This document shows positions 35,601-43,891 of a DNA stretch of 64,000 nt, piece by piece. How positions within the stretch are numbered: position 1 is the stretch's first letter; each line of letters starts with the position of its first letter. This DNA comes from a virus: positions 55,742 through 119,741 of the IMG/VR virus record IMGVR_UViG_3300013132_005385, one strand, 5' to 3'. The notes beneath the pieces are model-generated. The model saw nothing but the letters and a program-made list of their open reading frames with translations, had not been told where the DNA came from and did no database searches. The position numbers were made by a program, and so were the translations under genes.

Positions 35601-36073
35601 AATTTCTCCTTATTAAAATATGAAGAAACCAATTTATCTTGGTTTTCTAAAACGGAAGAATAGTCAGTTGTAGCATTCCCACCATTTATTTCCTCTGTGT
35701 CAACAGAAAATGATCTATATCTAGCCACATCGGCTCCTGCTGCATAATCAGGATCGCCGTTAACATCTACCGAATTATTTAGTTTGAGCAGGTTTAAAGC
35801 AAAAACAGGTCCTAGCTGTAAGCAGGTTTGGATTGATCTATGGAAGAAAGATCCTTTCTTTTCCAAAGTTTTGTCAATATCACCAAAAACTGCAAGTGCT
35901 GTTCTAATATCCGGGATATAAACCGGTGTATTAAAAGGACCAACATTTGAGAATCCTACAACCAATCGGATGGTCTGTGGATTAACAATTAAGTTTTCTG
36001 AAGCATCAAATTCCAGGGTGTAAACTCCGGAGCTTTTGAAAACCGAAAGATCCAATTTCAATTTCTTAGCCAT
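32663..36073 (-). CDS. gp18: Tail sheath protein, gp18-like, enlarged
   Basis: A 1136-residue contractile sheath subunit. The N-terminus (SGVYTLEFDASENLI, then LVVGFSNVGPFNTPVYI) and the C-terminal 350 residues (including LHVRDLLITVEEAIEDIL and INRLTVTRTGGISSGGF) are of the T4 sheath type. T4 gp18 has 659 residues, so there is an extra stretch of several hundred residues, placed roughly between 350 and 800, which would be exposed domains on the sheath outside. Two TATATA boxes precede it. Confidence 0.88.
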   Translation of the reverse strand: MAKKLKLDLSVFKSSGVYTLEFDASENLIVNPQTIRLVVGFSNVGPFNTPVYIPDIRTALAVFGDIDKTLEKKGSFFHRSIQTCLQLGPVFALNLLKLNNSVDVNGDPDYAAGADVARYRSFSVDTEEINGGNATTDYSSVLENQDKLVSSYFNKEKFWFPDPNYLLATADSSGTQPDKNKLFHIVNLGQNPVSVIVKKSLDSRIPLNGFDILASEYFGAANVPSFMHPYDYISDYFVDVIVISGNWTNYATLANDPIFSSYFTTKGFIKSRIDDFLSLNQINVVLSITGTFIPDFVDQNGINRYVKTLINNETGQTGILCAVNEEALDDLGSNTSLVDLVGHHLIDEISVDSDIVSIPKKVDFLSYNQVLVSDFIYAKSIDGSSTGTEIAEASSPGLSLIETGSLLGDNLFTSFTSLGDKGIDIADMQTYSASARDGGLPYLQTAFTGVNYADQITTLKAYLTPTTSSPSKRFIIGKVMNTLPAAGYLGFFVDELAKLKVEEVKFVTDGTLPVGYQTQLRIRFSHPLVGSTAGTTYIEPWDDTNKNTSSNAYQLGSPDYFDYDDVFGSPDIPGELVGVNDSYIAYENSPAYQDWTIGNVTDGDVAWKDSTGSSVQYLKFEKNIDRDGFDYLIIRAYQDSDFSSAESVEDFGLTYKSSVAVPLNQAGTYEFVIVSLAGNLNEYVDIISQVSQNVVEITTTEANNKFIRVGDLLVSTDLQLFDNPSVENVQSRLTRIIEVRKVPIPGSPGQYTIYVKTDRPIKLYPGVPSKVNKFKAIHKFINTYTLSYLPGFKIKASHKPDGTETRLNEILDVLFNTNLAKTLADRNIITFRYIVDTFDGGLQTNSKNQLSRLAKLRQKCLAICNSPSIKKFIDSIDPRFTELPTATEPQPLLNPKYIADGGNLSLNPSFRFTLPDEDLGAKFCGFFSPFLTIRENGKNLNIPPAAHVSNNFIRKFITGEPYSIVAGQKRGILSGANLIGLEYDFGNDDRDFLEPFGINPIVRRRGIGLVIYGNQTGYQRTNSAFNNLHVRDLLITVEEAIEDILNNYVFDFNEDNIRLEIKTLVDNYLSGVKSVGGIYNYLTIMDSSNNTPAIIDQNLGIIDVIVEPARGIHKFINRLTVTRTGGISSGGFIQFS

Positions 36074-36089
36074 TTGAGATTTTTATTTG

Positions 36090-36095
36090 TATATA
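36090..36095 (-). promoter_or_regulatory. Late promoter (TATATA), proximal, for the sheath
   Basis: CTAAATATATACAAATAAAAA lies about 17 nt before the ATG at 36073 (quoted at limited length). Confidence 0.6.
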
Positions 36096-36131
36096 TTTAG
36101 AAGTTGGGATTTTTCTATCCTCCTCTTTCTC

Positions 36132-36139
36132 TATATATA
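36132..36139 (-). promoter_or_regulatory. Late-type box (TATATATA), distal, before the sheath
   Basis: AAGATATATATAGAG lies about 40 nt upstream of the proximal box. With the proximal box it would give the sheath gene tandem late promoters. Confidence 0.45.
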
Positions 36140-36149
36140 TCTTTTCTCT

Positions 36150-37967
36150 TTAGGAATCAAGGAGGGAATTTACAAATCGATAGGAGCTTAAATCCGAATT
36201 CATTTGAGCATTAGGATCGTTGGAGTTATTTCCAAGCTTAGTCTCTATCTCTTTTTTGAATTTTTCCGGTATTGTATCATAGACATCCATCACAAGATCG
36301 TCAAAATCACTACTCTCAAAACATGACGCTGTATTAACTATGGTCATTGCTATATCATCCTTACCAACCTGGCTAGAATATGACCCCCTGGACGTTATTC
36401 CAAAATTAGAAAGCTCAAAAACAGAGTTTTTTTCAGTTATTACTATTCTATTGTTTCTGCAAAGTGATTTGGTATCCTCGCAGTATTTTTCCTTATTCTT
36501 TGGGGTTAGCTTCACCCCTGGTCTTAACTGTTTGGTCGATTCCGAATGTTTGGAATAAACAAACATCTCCTGAACTATTTCGTCACCCTCGAGAAGCTTA
36601 TCCATTAGATTTTCTCCCTTATAATCTAATTCCAATACAATTTTCACATTTTCATTACCCAATACCCTGGAGCAAAGAATCTCAATTATTATTTTAAGTT
36701 CCTCAATCTGAACCACATTAGATCTGAACATTCCCACCTGTAAAAGACAGAAAAAATCACTTTCAGACTCAAAAAATCTCCTTTCCTGAATTGCTGATGT
36801 TGGCATGGGAGACACCTTAAATATATTTACTACTGAGAAGTCTCCTCCCCCACCTCCTGCAGTGTCTATAGAAATGACGAATCTCTGACTTGCATCACTT
36901 TCGAAAATTGATGTTGGGTCAAACTTGGGATGCCACACTAATCCGGAATAATCAACCTGGCTGTTTTCAAAAGGGGAAAGATCATGAAAAATAAAATCAT
37001 TTTGATTTTTTCTCATCTTCTTAAGCGTTGATGAGTCCAATAAGAGCCTAGAACTCGCCAAAAACTGACATCCGTATTCCTGATTAAAATCTTCTTCGGA
37101 TCCCAAACTGGCTATCTCCTTTCTTCTCCATTCCTCGTCTCTCCCTGGTACCTGCCACCATTCGACCCTTATCGGGTTGAAATCATTCTCCTTATTCAAT
37201 GCCGCCTTGTATATCTCATAGAATTTATTCTGTCCATTGGGCGTAGATGTGATAATAATCCTTGCTATCTGTGAGGAAGAAATTGTGGGGTATACAGATC
37301 TAAAGAAGCTGTCTATGAAGTTAGCATTAATGTGAGCAAACTCGTCCATGTATAACATATGAACAGTATAACCGATTGAAGATGTTTTGGTTGTGGTCTT
37401 AGCCATGATTCTACAACCATTATCGAATCTCATCGTCATTACATTATAGATTTTCAATCCAGGTTTCATAAAAAATGGAAGTCCCTTCATAATAATCTTG
37501 ATCTTGTCCATTAATTCCGCAGCAGTATCCCCGATATTCGCCATAATTATGGCGTTCTTCTCGAAGTTAAATAATAGATACCATAGCAGAAATATTGAAG
37601 ATGTGATAGTCTTTCCCGATTGCCTAGGTGAAACAAATATGTTTTTGCGATGATTTTGATATTGCCTTAGAATCTGGATCTGATAATCCCTTAGAATTAT
37701 CTGTCTGATCCCTTCATCTGTCATTACGTGACAATATTTGTCCGCAAAATAAACAACATCCGTCGCGCACTTTTTTATTTCTTCTAGCTCTTCCTCGGTG
37801 TACTCAAAAAGGACGTCACCCTTTCTTAATTCTGGATCGTTCTCATGGAATGGGTTATCAAATTCCTTGTAATCTATACCAATCTCTTCTGCATCTCTGA
37901 GAAGTTTGTTTACTCTCTCAGTAGACCAATAATTTCCCCTTTCTGTATTTTGTGTGCTATTATCCAT
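36150..37967 (-). CDS. gp17: Terminase large subunit, gp17-like
   Basis: A 605-residue packaging motor. The ATPase has FVSPRQSGKT (Walker A, about residues 111-120) and MLYMDEFAHI (Walker B, near 205-214). The nuclease has VISIDTAGGGGGDF, VLELDYKGENL and KDDIAMTIVN, carrying its acidic metal ligands. The size equals T4 gp17 (610). It cuts concatemeric DNA and pumps it into the prohead through the portal. It lies 5 bases after the small subunit gene. Confidence 0.93.
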   Translation of the reverse strand: MDNSTQNTERGNYWSTERVNKLLRDAEEIGIDYKEFDNPFHENDPELRKGDVLFEYTEEELEEIKKCATDVVYFADKYCHVMTDEGIRQIILRDYQIQILRQYQNHRKNIFVSPRQSGKTITSSIFLLWYLLFNFEKNAIIMANIGDTAAELMDKIKIIMKGLPFFMKPGLKIYNVMTMRFDNGCRIMAKTTTKTSSIGYTVHMLYMDEFAHINANFIDSFFRSVYPTISSSQIARIIITSTPNGQNKFYEIYKAALNKENDFNPIRVEWWQVPGRDEEWRRKEIASLGSEEDFNQEYGCQFLASSRLLLDSSTLKKMRKNQNDFIFHDLSPFENSQVDYSGLVWHPKFDPTSIFESDASQRFVISIDTAGGGGGDFSVVNIFKVSPMPTSAIQERRFFESESDFFCLLQVGMFRSNVVQIEELKIIIEILCSRVLGNENVKIVLELDYKGENLMDKLLEGDEIVQEMFVYSKHSESTKQLRPGVKLTPKNKEKYCEDTKSLCRNNRIVITEKNSVFELSNFGITSRGSYSSQVGKDDIAMTIVNTASCFESSDFDDLVMDVYDTIPEKFKKEIETKLGNNSNDPNAQMNSDLSSYRFVNSLLDS

Positions 37968-37972
37968 AAAAA

Positions 37973-38728
37973 TTAAGCGTCAAATAATTCATCATCTATA
38001 TCTAAAAAACAATCGTCTCCATCTTCACCCAATGGATTTTCCTTCTTAGCTGGGTTAACTAGACTATCATCGTGGTCTATTATTTCGGCCTCTTTCACAA
38101 TAACATTGGTCTTCATTAAGTTCTGCAGGCCCTCCATTAGAGATTTATTTCCCCTAACTTTTAGGGTCTCGCCTGGGTTTATAGATGTTACATTTCCATT
38201 TTCATCTAAAGCTATGGGATTAGAATTCTGTTTGTGTTCAGCCTCAACTTTAAGCTGTTTATAGCTTTTTTCCATCTGCGTCATATAGGAAGAAAAGTTT
38301 TTAGGCATCTGCATCATCTGATTTTGGAGCTGTGCTAAAACCTCAAACATTCTAGGCTGGAAGTTTCCCGAGTCTATTTCTTCAAGAAGCTTAGTTATTG
38401 CATGCTGTGCGGTTCTAACATTAAAAGCCATGATCGATACGTTTAAGGCATCTATTTTTTGCTTTTCATTAATATATTCTTTACCTTCTAATAAATTTGG
38501 ATCCCAATAAAAATCGGCCAGGGCATTAAGAATTCTTTTTGCCTCTGACTCCACATCATTTTTTATGACATCAATGTTCATAGCCCTTTGAGGCTTTAGC
38601 GGAGGTAAATTTGGGTTTTCTATCCCATTAAGCATCTCATCAGCTAGGAGTATTTCATCTAAACTCTTTTTAAGTTCCAGCTCCTTTTGCTTGTTAAGTT
38701 CTCTATTTTTTGGTTTTCTTCTTGGCAT
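37973..38728 (-). CDS. gp16: Terminase small subunit, gp16-like
   Basis: A 251-residue protein. The helical core, from AMNIDVIKNDVESEAKRIL to QHAITKLLEEIDSGNFQPRMFEVLAQL (quoted in parts), fits the T4 gp16 pattern, with the typical PRxFEVLA motif. Flanking parts are a basic N-terminus and an acidic, Asp-rich C-terminus. T4 gp16 is shorter (164). It would recognise DNA and regulate gp17. The gene order gp16-gp17 is as in T4. Confidence 0.75.
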   Translation of the reverse strand: MPRRKPKNRELNKQKELELKKSLDEILLADEMLNGIENPNLPPLKPQRAMNIDVIKNDVESEAKRILNALADFYWDPNLLEGKEYINEKQKIDALNVSIMAFNVRTAQHAITKLLEEIDSGNFQPRMFEVLAQLQNQMMQMPKNFSSYMTQMEKSYKQLKVEAEHKQNSNPIALDENGNVTSINPGETLKVRGNKSLMEGLQNLMKTNVIVKEAEIIDHDDSLVNPAKKENPLGEDGDDCFLDIDDELFDA

Positions 38729-38731
38729 AAA

Positions 38732-40930
38732 TTATCTATTTCTTGCTACCTTTGGAAGTCTAAGAATTGGCTTAGCATTATCTATAATGATTGCTAACTG
38801 AGCATCTCCTACAACGTTCTGATTAAGTATAGCTGATTGTTTTCCCTCTTCTATCATGTTCTGGAATATTCTTATGTTTGTCAGGAGAAGAGGAGACGAA
38901 GAGACTTTATAAGAATAATTATTGGTACCGTAAAATTCGCTGTCATAATCTGTTTCTATAACTTCCGGTATATCAAAAGTATATGCTTGATTTATAGTTC
39001 CAACTAGGGAATGGACCAGACTTAAATCGGAGGTCTGAGCCATCGGATTGCTGGGGTCGTATGTCATTTTCCATACGTTTAATGAATACTGCTTGAATAT
39101 ATTGGAGAAATTAAAAACAAAACCGTACCAATCTTCCAAATCTGGAATAAACTCTCCCAAAACACTGGATATATTTTTACCGAATGGTGAATATATCTCT
39201 AGGTTATTTATCTTCACTCTAAAACTTCCAGTTTGAATGTATTCATTCTTGCCGGGCTCGTTTGTTCCGCTCCAAATCACATCCATTCTTATACCCGATC
39301 CCGAATAATACCCATTAATTAGGTTTCTTAGCTGGGCTTTTTGCATTTTCCATAAAGCTGTGGATGCGGGGAGAGGCGCCCCCGAGTCCTTAACAATAAA
39401 AGTGTATTGGTCTGGAATAGAGATAACCTCGAAACCACCAGATCTAACTCCATCACCCAATATGGAAACAAATCCATCTGGATTAGGTCCTAAAGAGAGA
39501 TCATGTGGGATAGGAGCGGTTGTATAAGTTATTGTTCCCGGAGCAGTTGCTAATATGCTGAGGGATAACTTGGGAGCTGGTCTAAAAACTAGCTTGGATT
39601 TGTCTATATAATTTTGAGCTCTAAACCAGCAAGTAAAACTTCTTTCCTCATCGTTACCTAATACGGGCCTTGATTTCCATCTGACCGCGTCTTTTTCCTC
39701 GTCTTTTAAAATCTGAGGCGGTGAAGTAGGAGTAACCGTGTTTGGATCATCGACAAACAATCTTGCCAGATCATAATAAGCATTAAATACTATGGTCCAG
39801 TTGTTATTTAGATCATACTCAATTATAGGTAATAGCTTGTGAATATATGATCTCGTTGGATCCTCGAATCTTCTCTGTGATGTTGTCACATATTGTTGGG
39901 GTTTAGTAAGCTTAGTTTGCTGATCCTCAACCTCTGCACCGAAAAGATCCTTTGTGTTTATAGTGTAATCATGAAGACCCGCTTCTGCTGCTGGATCAAC
40001 CCAATTTGTATTCTTTTGAATCTCATATTTAGCCAATTGGCACTTGAAATAAACCGGATAATTATTAAAATCCCTAAATAAATATGTGGATTCTATCCTG
40101 TATATCCTGTTTGTTATTGGAAAATATATGATATCCCTTTTTCTTGGTTGTGATCCTTTACCAAAAATAGATTCAAAATATCTCCTATCAATGTGTATTT
40201 CAAACGGAGTTTCAAACTGGAGACCAAAAGAATCGAAGTTTATTTTTGCATCAGGAAAAGCGTTATTCGGCACCATCACTTTTATGCACTTGTCGTCTAC
40301 AACATCAAAAAGCGTATATTCTTTCAGCACAACATCTTTTCCTCTACCCTGTGGCTGGACTGAATAATAGATAACCTCATGTCCAAAAACATTATTTACG
40401 AGGTTGCTCATGTCCTGGTAGATGTTTATTCCCCTATTAACATCATACGGATTAAATGTGAAATTACAATCCGAAAAAACTATTGGAAAATTAGTAAGCT
40501 CCCTGCTACAAAGAGGTGCAGGTCTAGATGGCAATGGACCAGAAAGAGATGTTCCACCCACGTTATCACAATCAAACACAAGATCAAGATCGAATCTTTC
40601 CACTGATATCTCAGGGGAAAGAGTAGTGCCAGGAGGAAAATATGGGCTTGAGTTTTCATCAGATGAAGCGGTCATTCTGAATTCAACATAAAAAGGATTT
40701 GATGTGCTCAGGGCAAGTGACTGAATATTATTCTCCGTTAGATGATTCCAAAGGGACCAGTTGGAACCATTTACACTCCATCTGAATTCTAGTAAAAGAA
40801 AAGAGCCCGGGGGATTCTCACCTGTAGTTTCTATTATCCAACCTCTAAATTCTCTAACACATGAAAATGGATCACTGTATGAAATGGTCCTATAATTTCC
40901 TATAGCGGAGAATGTAATTGCATCAGCCAT
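38732..40930 (-). CDS. Large neck or virion protein with a gp14-like segment
   Basis: A 732-residue protein. Residues 180-330 (GHEVIYYSV, FGLQFETPFEIHIDRRYFE, RKRDIIYFPITNRIYRIEST) follow the order of motifs in T4-like neck protein gp14. The flanking regions are beta-rich; the part from residue 390 onward resembles a lectin-like or carbohydrate-binding beta sandwich region but without named motifs. The position before the terminase and after gp15 supports a neck role. It seems to be a gp14-like core inside a longer protein. A TATATA promoter precedes it. Confidence 0.55.
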   Translation of the reverse strand: MADAITFSAIGNYRTISYSDPFSCVREFRGWIIETTGENPPGSFLLLEFRWSVNGSNWSLWNHLTENNIQSLALSTSNPFYVEFRMTASSDENSSPYFPPGTTLSPEISVERFDLDLVFDCDNVGGTSLSGPLPSRPAPLCSRELTNFPIVFSDCNFTFNPYDVNRGINIYQDMSNLVNNVFGHEVIYYSVQPQGRGKDVVLKEYTLFDVVDDKCIKVMVPNNAFPDAKINFDSFGLQFETPFEIHIDRRYFESIFGKGSQPRKRDIIYFPITNRIYRIESTYLFRDFNNYPVYFKCQLAKYEIQKNTNWVDPAAEAGLHDYTINTKDLFGAEVEDQQTKLTKPQQYVTTSQRRFEDPTRSYIHKLLPIIEYDLNNNWTIVFNAYYDLARLFVDDPNTVTPTSPPQILKDEEKDAVRWKSRPVLGNDEERSFTCWFRAQNYIDKSKLVFRPAPKLSLSILATAPGTITYTTAPIPHDLSLGPNPDGFVSILGDGVRSGGFEVISIPDQYTFIVKDSGAPLPASTALWKMQKAQLRNLINGYYSGSGIRMDVIWSGTNEPGKNEYIQTGSFRVKINNLEIYSPFGKNISSVLGEFIPDLEDWYGFVFNFSNIFKQYSLNVWKMTYDPSNPMAQTSDLSLVHSLVGTINQAYTFDIPEVIETDYDSEFYGTNNYSYKVSSSPLLLTNIRIFQNMIEEGKQSAILNQNVVGDAQLAIIIDNAKPILRLPKVARNR

Positions 40931-40949
40931 TATAAATCTTTTTATAGAA

Positions 40950-40955
40950 TATATA
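40950..40955 (-). promoter_or_regulatory. Late promoter (TATATA)
   Basis: GATATATATTCTATAAAAAG lies about 20 nt before the ATG at 40930. Confidence 0.6.
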
Positions 40956-40976
40956 TCGGCCTTTTTAAATTAAGGG

Positions 40977-41777
40977 TTACTGTCCAGAAATCTGCTGTTC
41001 TGATCCTATTATTCCTATTCCCTGAAGTATTGTACTTTTATCTTCTGGTACAATCCCAAATTCCACTGTTGCTTTAATCCCACCCTGCATAAGATTTCCT
41101 CTAAACCTTTCAGTTTTGACATCTATTTGAGGCAAATATGTTTCACACGAAACAGTGAAATTTAGGGTTATCCCTTCTCCTCTGGTTGCCCCATATGTAA
41201 ATTGGAATGAATTCTGTCTATCCGGAGGAGCATCAGGGAGTCCAACCTGTACAGGGACTTTAAATCCCTCAAACTCAAAATAATATGTGAAATTCCTATA
41301 TAGAATCTGCATAGTTCTCTGCTGAACCTTAAATGCGTCAAGTGTTGTATCCACCTTAATCTTTATATTTAGAGTTACCTCCAGTGGAATAGGATTCATA
41401 TACGCAGAAAAAGCTTTCATTTCGCTTCCTTCCTCGCTTGGAATTTCTTTGGTATATGTGGCCCTTACGAATTTATTTGTTGAAGCAGATGTGTTAACTC
41501 TGGAACTTTGGAATTCAATGATTCCCCTTGGTACCACATCATAGTTTCCCTCTGCAAATGCAGGGTTTCCGTCGCAGTCTGCATAACTCAAATAAAAATC
41601 CTGTAGAAACGGTTCGTCGCCTGCCATGGAATAAAAGAAAGGAATAAAAACTTCTCTTTTAACCTGGTCTGATCCGGTTTGATAATAGGTTATTTTATCA
41701 TTCATATTTTTAAGTAGACCTATGATCAATCCCCTAAAAAATACGTCATCTGTGTTGAATTTTTCTAAGAAGTTCAT
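40977..41777 (-). CDS. gp15: Tail completion/sheath stabiliser, gp15-like
   Basis: A 266-residue protein, close to T4 gp15 (272). The motif order agrees: KREVFIPFFYSM, NPIPLEVTLNIKIKVD, FKVQQRTMQILYRNFTYYF, then FKVPVQVGLPDA and an LNFTVSCETYLP strand near the end. gp15 caps the tail at the head-proximal end and joins it to the neck. It is one base from the gene at 41779. Confidence 0.7.
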   Translation of the reverse strand: MNFLEKFNTDDVFFRGLIIGLLKNMNDKITYYQTGSDQVKREVFIPFFYSMAGDEPFLQDFYLSYADCDGNPAFAEGNYDVVPRGIIEFQSSRVNTSASTNKFVRATYTKEIPSEEGSEMKAFSAYMNPIPLEVTLNIKIKVDTTLDAFKVQQRTMQILYRNFTYYFEFEGFKVPVQVGLPDAPPDRQNSFQFTYGATRGEGITLNFTVSCETYLPQIDVKTERFRGNLMQGGIKATVEFGIVPEDKSTILQGIGIIGSEQQISGQ

Positions 41778-41778
41778 T

Positions 41779-42180
41779 TTATTCCGCTAAATTTAATGGT
41801 GCTTTGCCTCCGACCGATGGTATTTTGTTCTTAATTTCAACCTTTCCTATATTATTCTGTTCATAAATTAATAAGTCCTTATAAGGGAAAGAAATAGGGA
41901 CCTCATCCTGATTGGTATACTTAGGATGATTGAATTTACCTGTTGAATATTCGGTCTCGTTTAGAGCCAGTATTGTTTCTATATTTTCTCCACTAAAATG
42001 CGATCTGATTTCAGATTCCCCTCTTCTAGCAGAAATAGGAACTTTATATTTATATATAAAATATTCTTTGAGCGGGAGGTTGCTCAGTAGACGGGTAGCT
42101 GGTTTAACAACTAAAAAATAATAGAATCTCGGTTCTAAATTTCTTACTGTTCTTGTTCCTGCTGGGAAAATTTTTGCCAT
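41779..42180 (-). CDS. Small late virion-region protein, unknown
   Basis: A 133-residue basic protein. The N-terminus FPAGTRTVRNLEPRFYYF and a SFPYKDLLIYE block are visible, with no membrane helix. It opens the neck/terminase transcript after a TATATA promoter. By position it could be a neck or tail protein (for example at the place of gp13 or gp3), but I do not recognise it. Confidence 0.6.
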   Translation of the reverse strand: MAKIFPAGTRTVRNLEPRFYYFLVVKPATRLLSNLPLKEYFIYKYKVPISARRGESEIRSHFSGENIETILALNETEYSTGKFNHPKYTNQDEVPISFPYKDLLIYEQNNIGKVEIKNKIPSVGGKAPLNLAE

Positions 42181-42197
42181 CCGGGTTCCTTTTATTC

Positions 42198-42203
42198 TAT
42201 ATA
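42198..42203 (-). promoter_or_regulatory. Late promoter (TATATA)
   Basis: GGAATATATAGAATAAAAGG lies about 18 nt before the ATG at 42180. Confidence 0.6.
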
Positions 42204-42223
42204 TTCCCGGAAATCATTAGTGA

Positions 42224-43891
42224 CTATTCTGTCCTTTCCATTCGAATATCGGAGAAGTTATTCTTCTTCTGTATATCAACCCTCCAATCAAATATTTCTG
42301 TTGGCATAGGAGCGTGATTAATAACGAAGATATTAAGCCCCATTTCATCGCAGATTTTTCTTAGAGTGTTCAAAATTGTGTGGACCCCATCTGGATCGAC
42401 CGAACTGAATATCTCGTCTAGAAATAGGAGGTTAACACTGGAAAATCTGATTTTCATCAATTTTATTATGGCTATCAAGACTGCAAAGTCAACTTTCTTC
42501 ATTTCCCCGGTTGACAATGTTTGCGTGGAAATTTCTTCCCCCATATGATAGATCGAGGCATTAAATTCCTCATTAAATACAACCTTATAAGGAAGATGCA
42601 GTTCTAGAAGGAGCTCAAGAATTTGCTTATTTAGAGATGGCAAGATAGTTTTGATCGCTAGCTGTTTAACCCCCTTTTCTCCCAATACTTCGTCTAAAGT
42701 TTTAATCCATGCCTGTCTTTCCTCATCTCTTGATTTTGTTCTATTGAATTCTTCCAGATCCGTTTGAAGATTAGCCAGAATTTTATTTAGTGATGATATT
42801 TGTTCGTCTCCTCTTCCTGACTTTATTTTTTTAAGCTCGTCTCTTAGCCCTCTGATATTCATTTCTATTTTTGTCCCTTTGGAAATGAATTCTGCCCTGG
42901 ATGATATTATTTGAGATTCATGAGCTTTTGCCTCAGAGTATTGATTTTCATACTTGTTAAGATCTCCAGTTAGGATATCCTTCTGAGATTCTAGATCTTT
43001 TACCAGCGATGTATAAAATTCGGTCTTAAAATCCCCAGAGCAAGTTGGGCACTTTTCCCTGCTATAGAGTGATAACTTGGAGTTTACCTCGTTTATTTTG
43101 CTCTTACATGAATTTAAAACCTCCAATGATTTTTTAACCTCTGCCATTGCAAGAGATTCATTATTTTTAAACTCCCTAAGTTTTTCCCCGTGCAATTCCA
43201 ATAGGGAATTGAATTTCTCAAGTGATTCCTCTATTTCTTTTATTTTCTCCTCTGAATTTTGAATCAGCTTGCTGGTGAGATCTTCTATTTCCCTTTGGGA
43301 ATTTGTTATAGATTTGGATGTTGCTGAGATCTCTCCCATAACTCTTTCCAAACCCAACTTAATATTTTTAGATTCCTCTTTTAGAAGATCCCTCATTTCG
43401 TTTAAGATGTAAAATCCAAAGATCTTGTCTATGATCATTTTCTTGTCATTAGAGCTCATTTTAAGAAAGCTCTTGAAATCATTAATGGAAAGGGAAATAG
43501 TGTTGTTAAACACGTAATACGGAATATTTAGGATGTCTTCCGCGAGATACTCCTGAACGTTTTTTACCCCGGCCTGATCATATGGGGATCCATTTATGTA
43601 TAGATTAAATAAATTTGGATCCAGCCCTCTTTCTACGGTGTAGATATTACCAAGCTGTTCGAATGTTACTCTCATCCATGCTTCCCCGTTTATTCTATTT
43701 GGAATATCCTTTAGTTTCTTTCCCTCGAGTTTTCCGTATAGACCAAATGTGATAACATCTGATATGGTTGATTTGCCAACACCATTCTCGCCAACCACCT
43801 GAATAAGACCAGCTTTCTCTGGAAATTCTATAACTTGTACCTTATTTCCATATGAAGCAACGTTTTTCCATTCAATCTTCTGTATCTTCAT
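42224..43891 (-). CDS. gp46: Recombination exonuclease subunit gp46 (Rad50/SbcC-like)
   Basis: A 555-residue SMC-like ATPase, the length of T4 gp46 (560). Walker A is VGENGVGKST (33-42). The coiled-coil apex holds CPTC (about 283-286), a Rad50 zinc hook. The ABC signature is TLSTGEMKKVDFA, and Walker B is LLFLDEIFSS. With gp47 it resects DNA ends for recombination-dependent replication. It overlaps the gp47 gene by 20 bases. Confidence 0.92.
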   Translation of the reverse strand: MKIQKIEWKNVASYGNKVQVIEFPEKAGLIQVVGENGVGKSTISDVITFGLYGKLEGKKLKDIPNRINGEAWMRVTFEQLGNIYTVERGLDPNLFNLYINGSPYDQAGVKNVQEYLAEDILNIPYYVFNNTISLSINDFKSFLKMSSNDKKMIIDKIFGFYILNEMRDLLKEESKNIKLGLERVMGEISATSKSITNSQREIEDLTSKLIQNSEEKIKEIEESLEKFNSLLELHGEKLREFKNNESLAMAEVKKSLEVLNSCKSKINEVNSKLSLYSREKCPTCSGDFKTEFYTSLVKDLESQKDILTGDLNKYENQYSEAKAHESQIISSRAEFISKGTKIEMNIRGLRDELKKIKSGRGDEQISSLNKILANLQTDLEEFNRTKSRDEERQAWIKTLDEVLGEKGVKQLAIKTILPSLNKQILELLLELHLPYKVVFNEEFNASIYHMGEEISTQTLSTGEMKKVDFAVLIAIIKLMKIRFSSVNLLFLDEIFSSVDPDGVHTILNTLRKICDEMGLNIFVINHAPMPTEIFDWRVDIQKKNNFSDIRMERTE

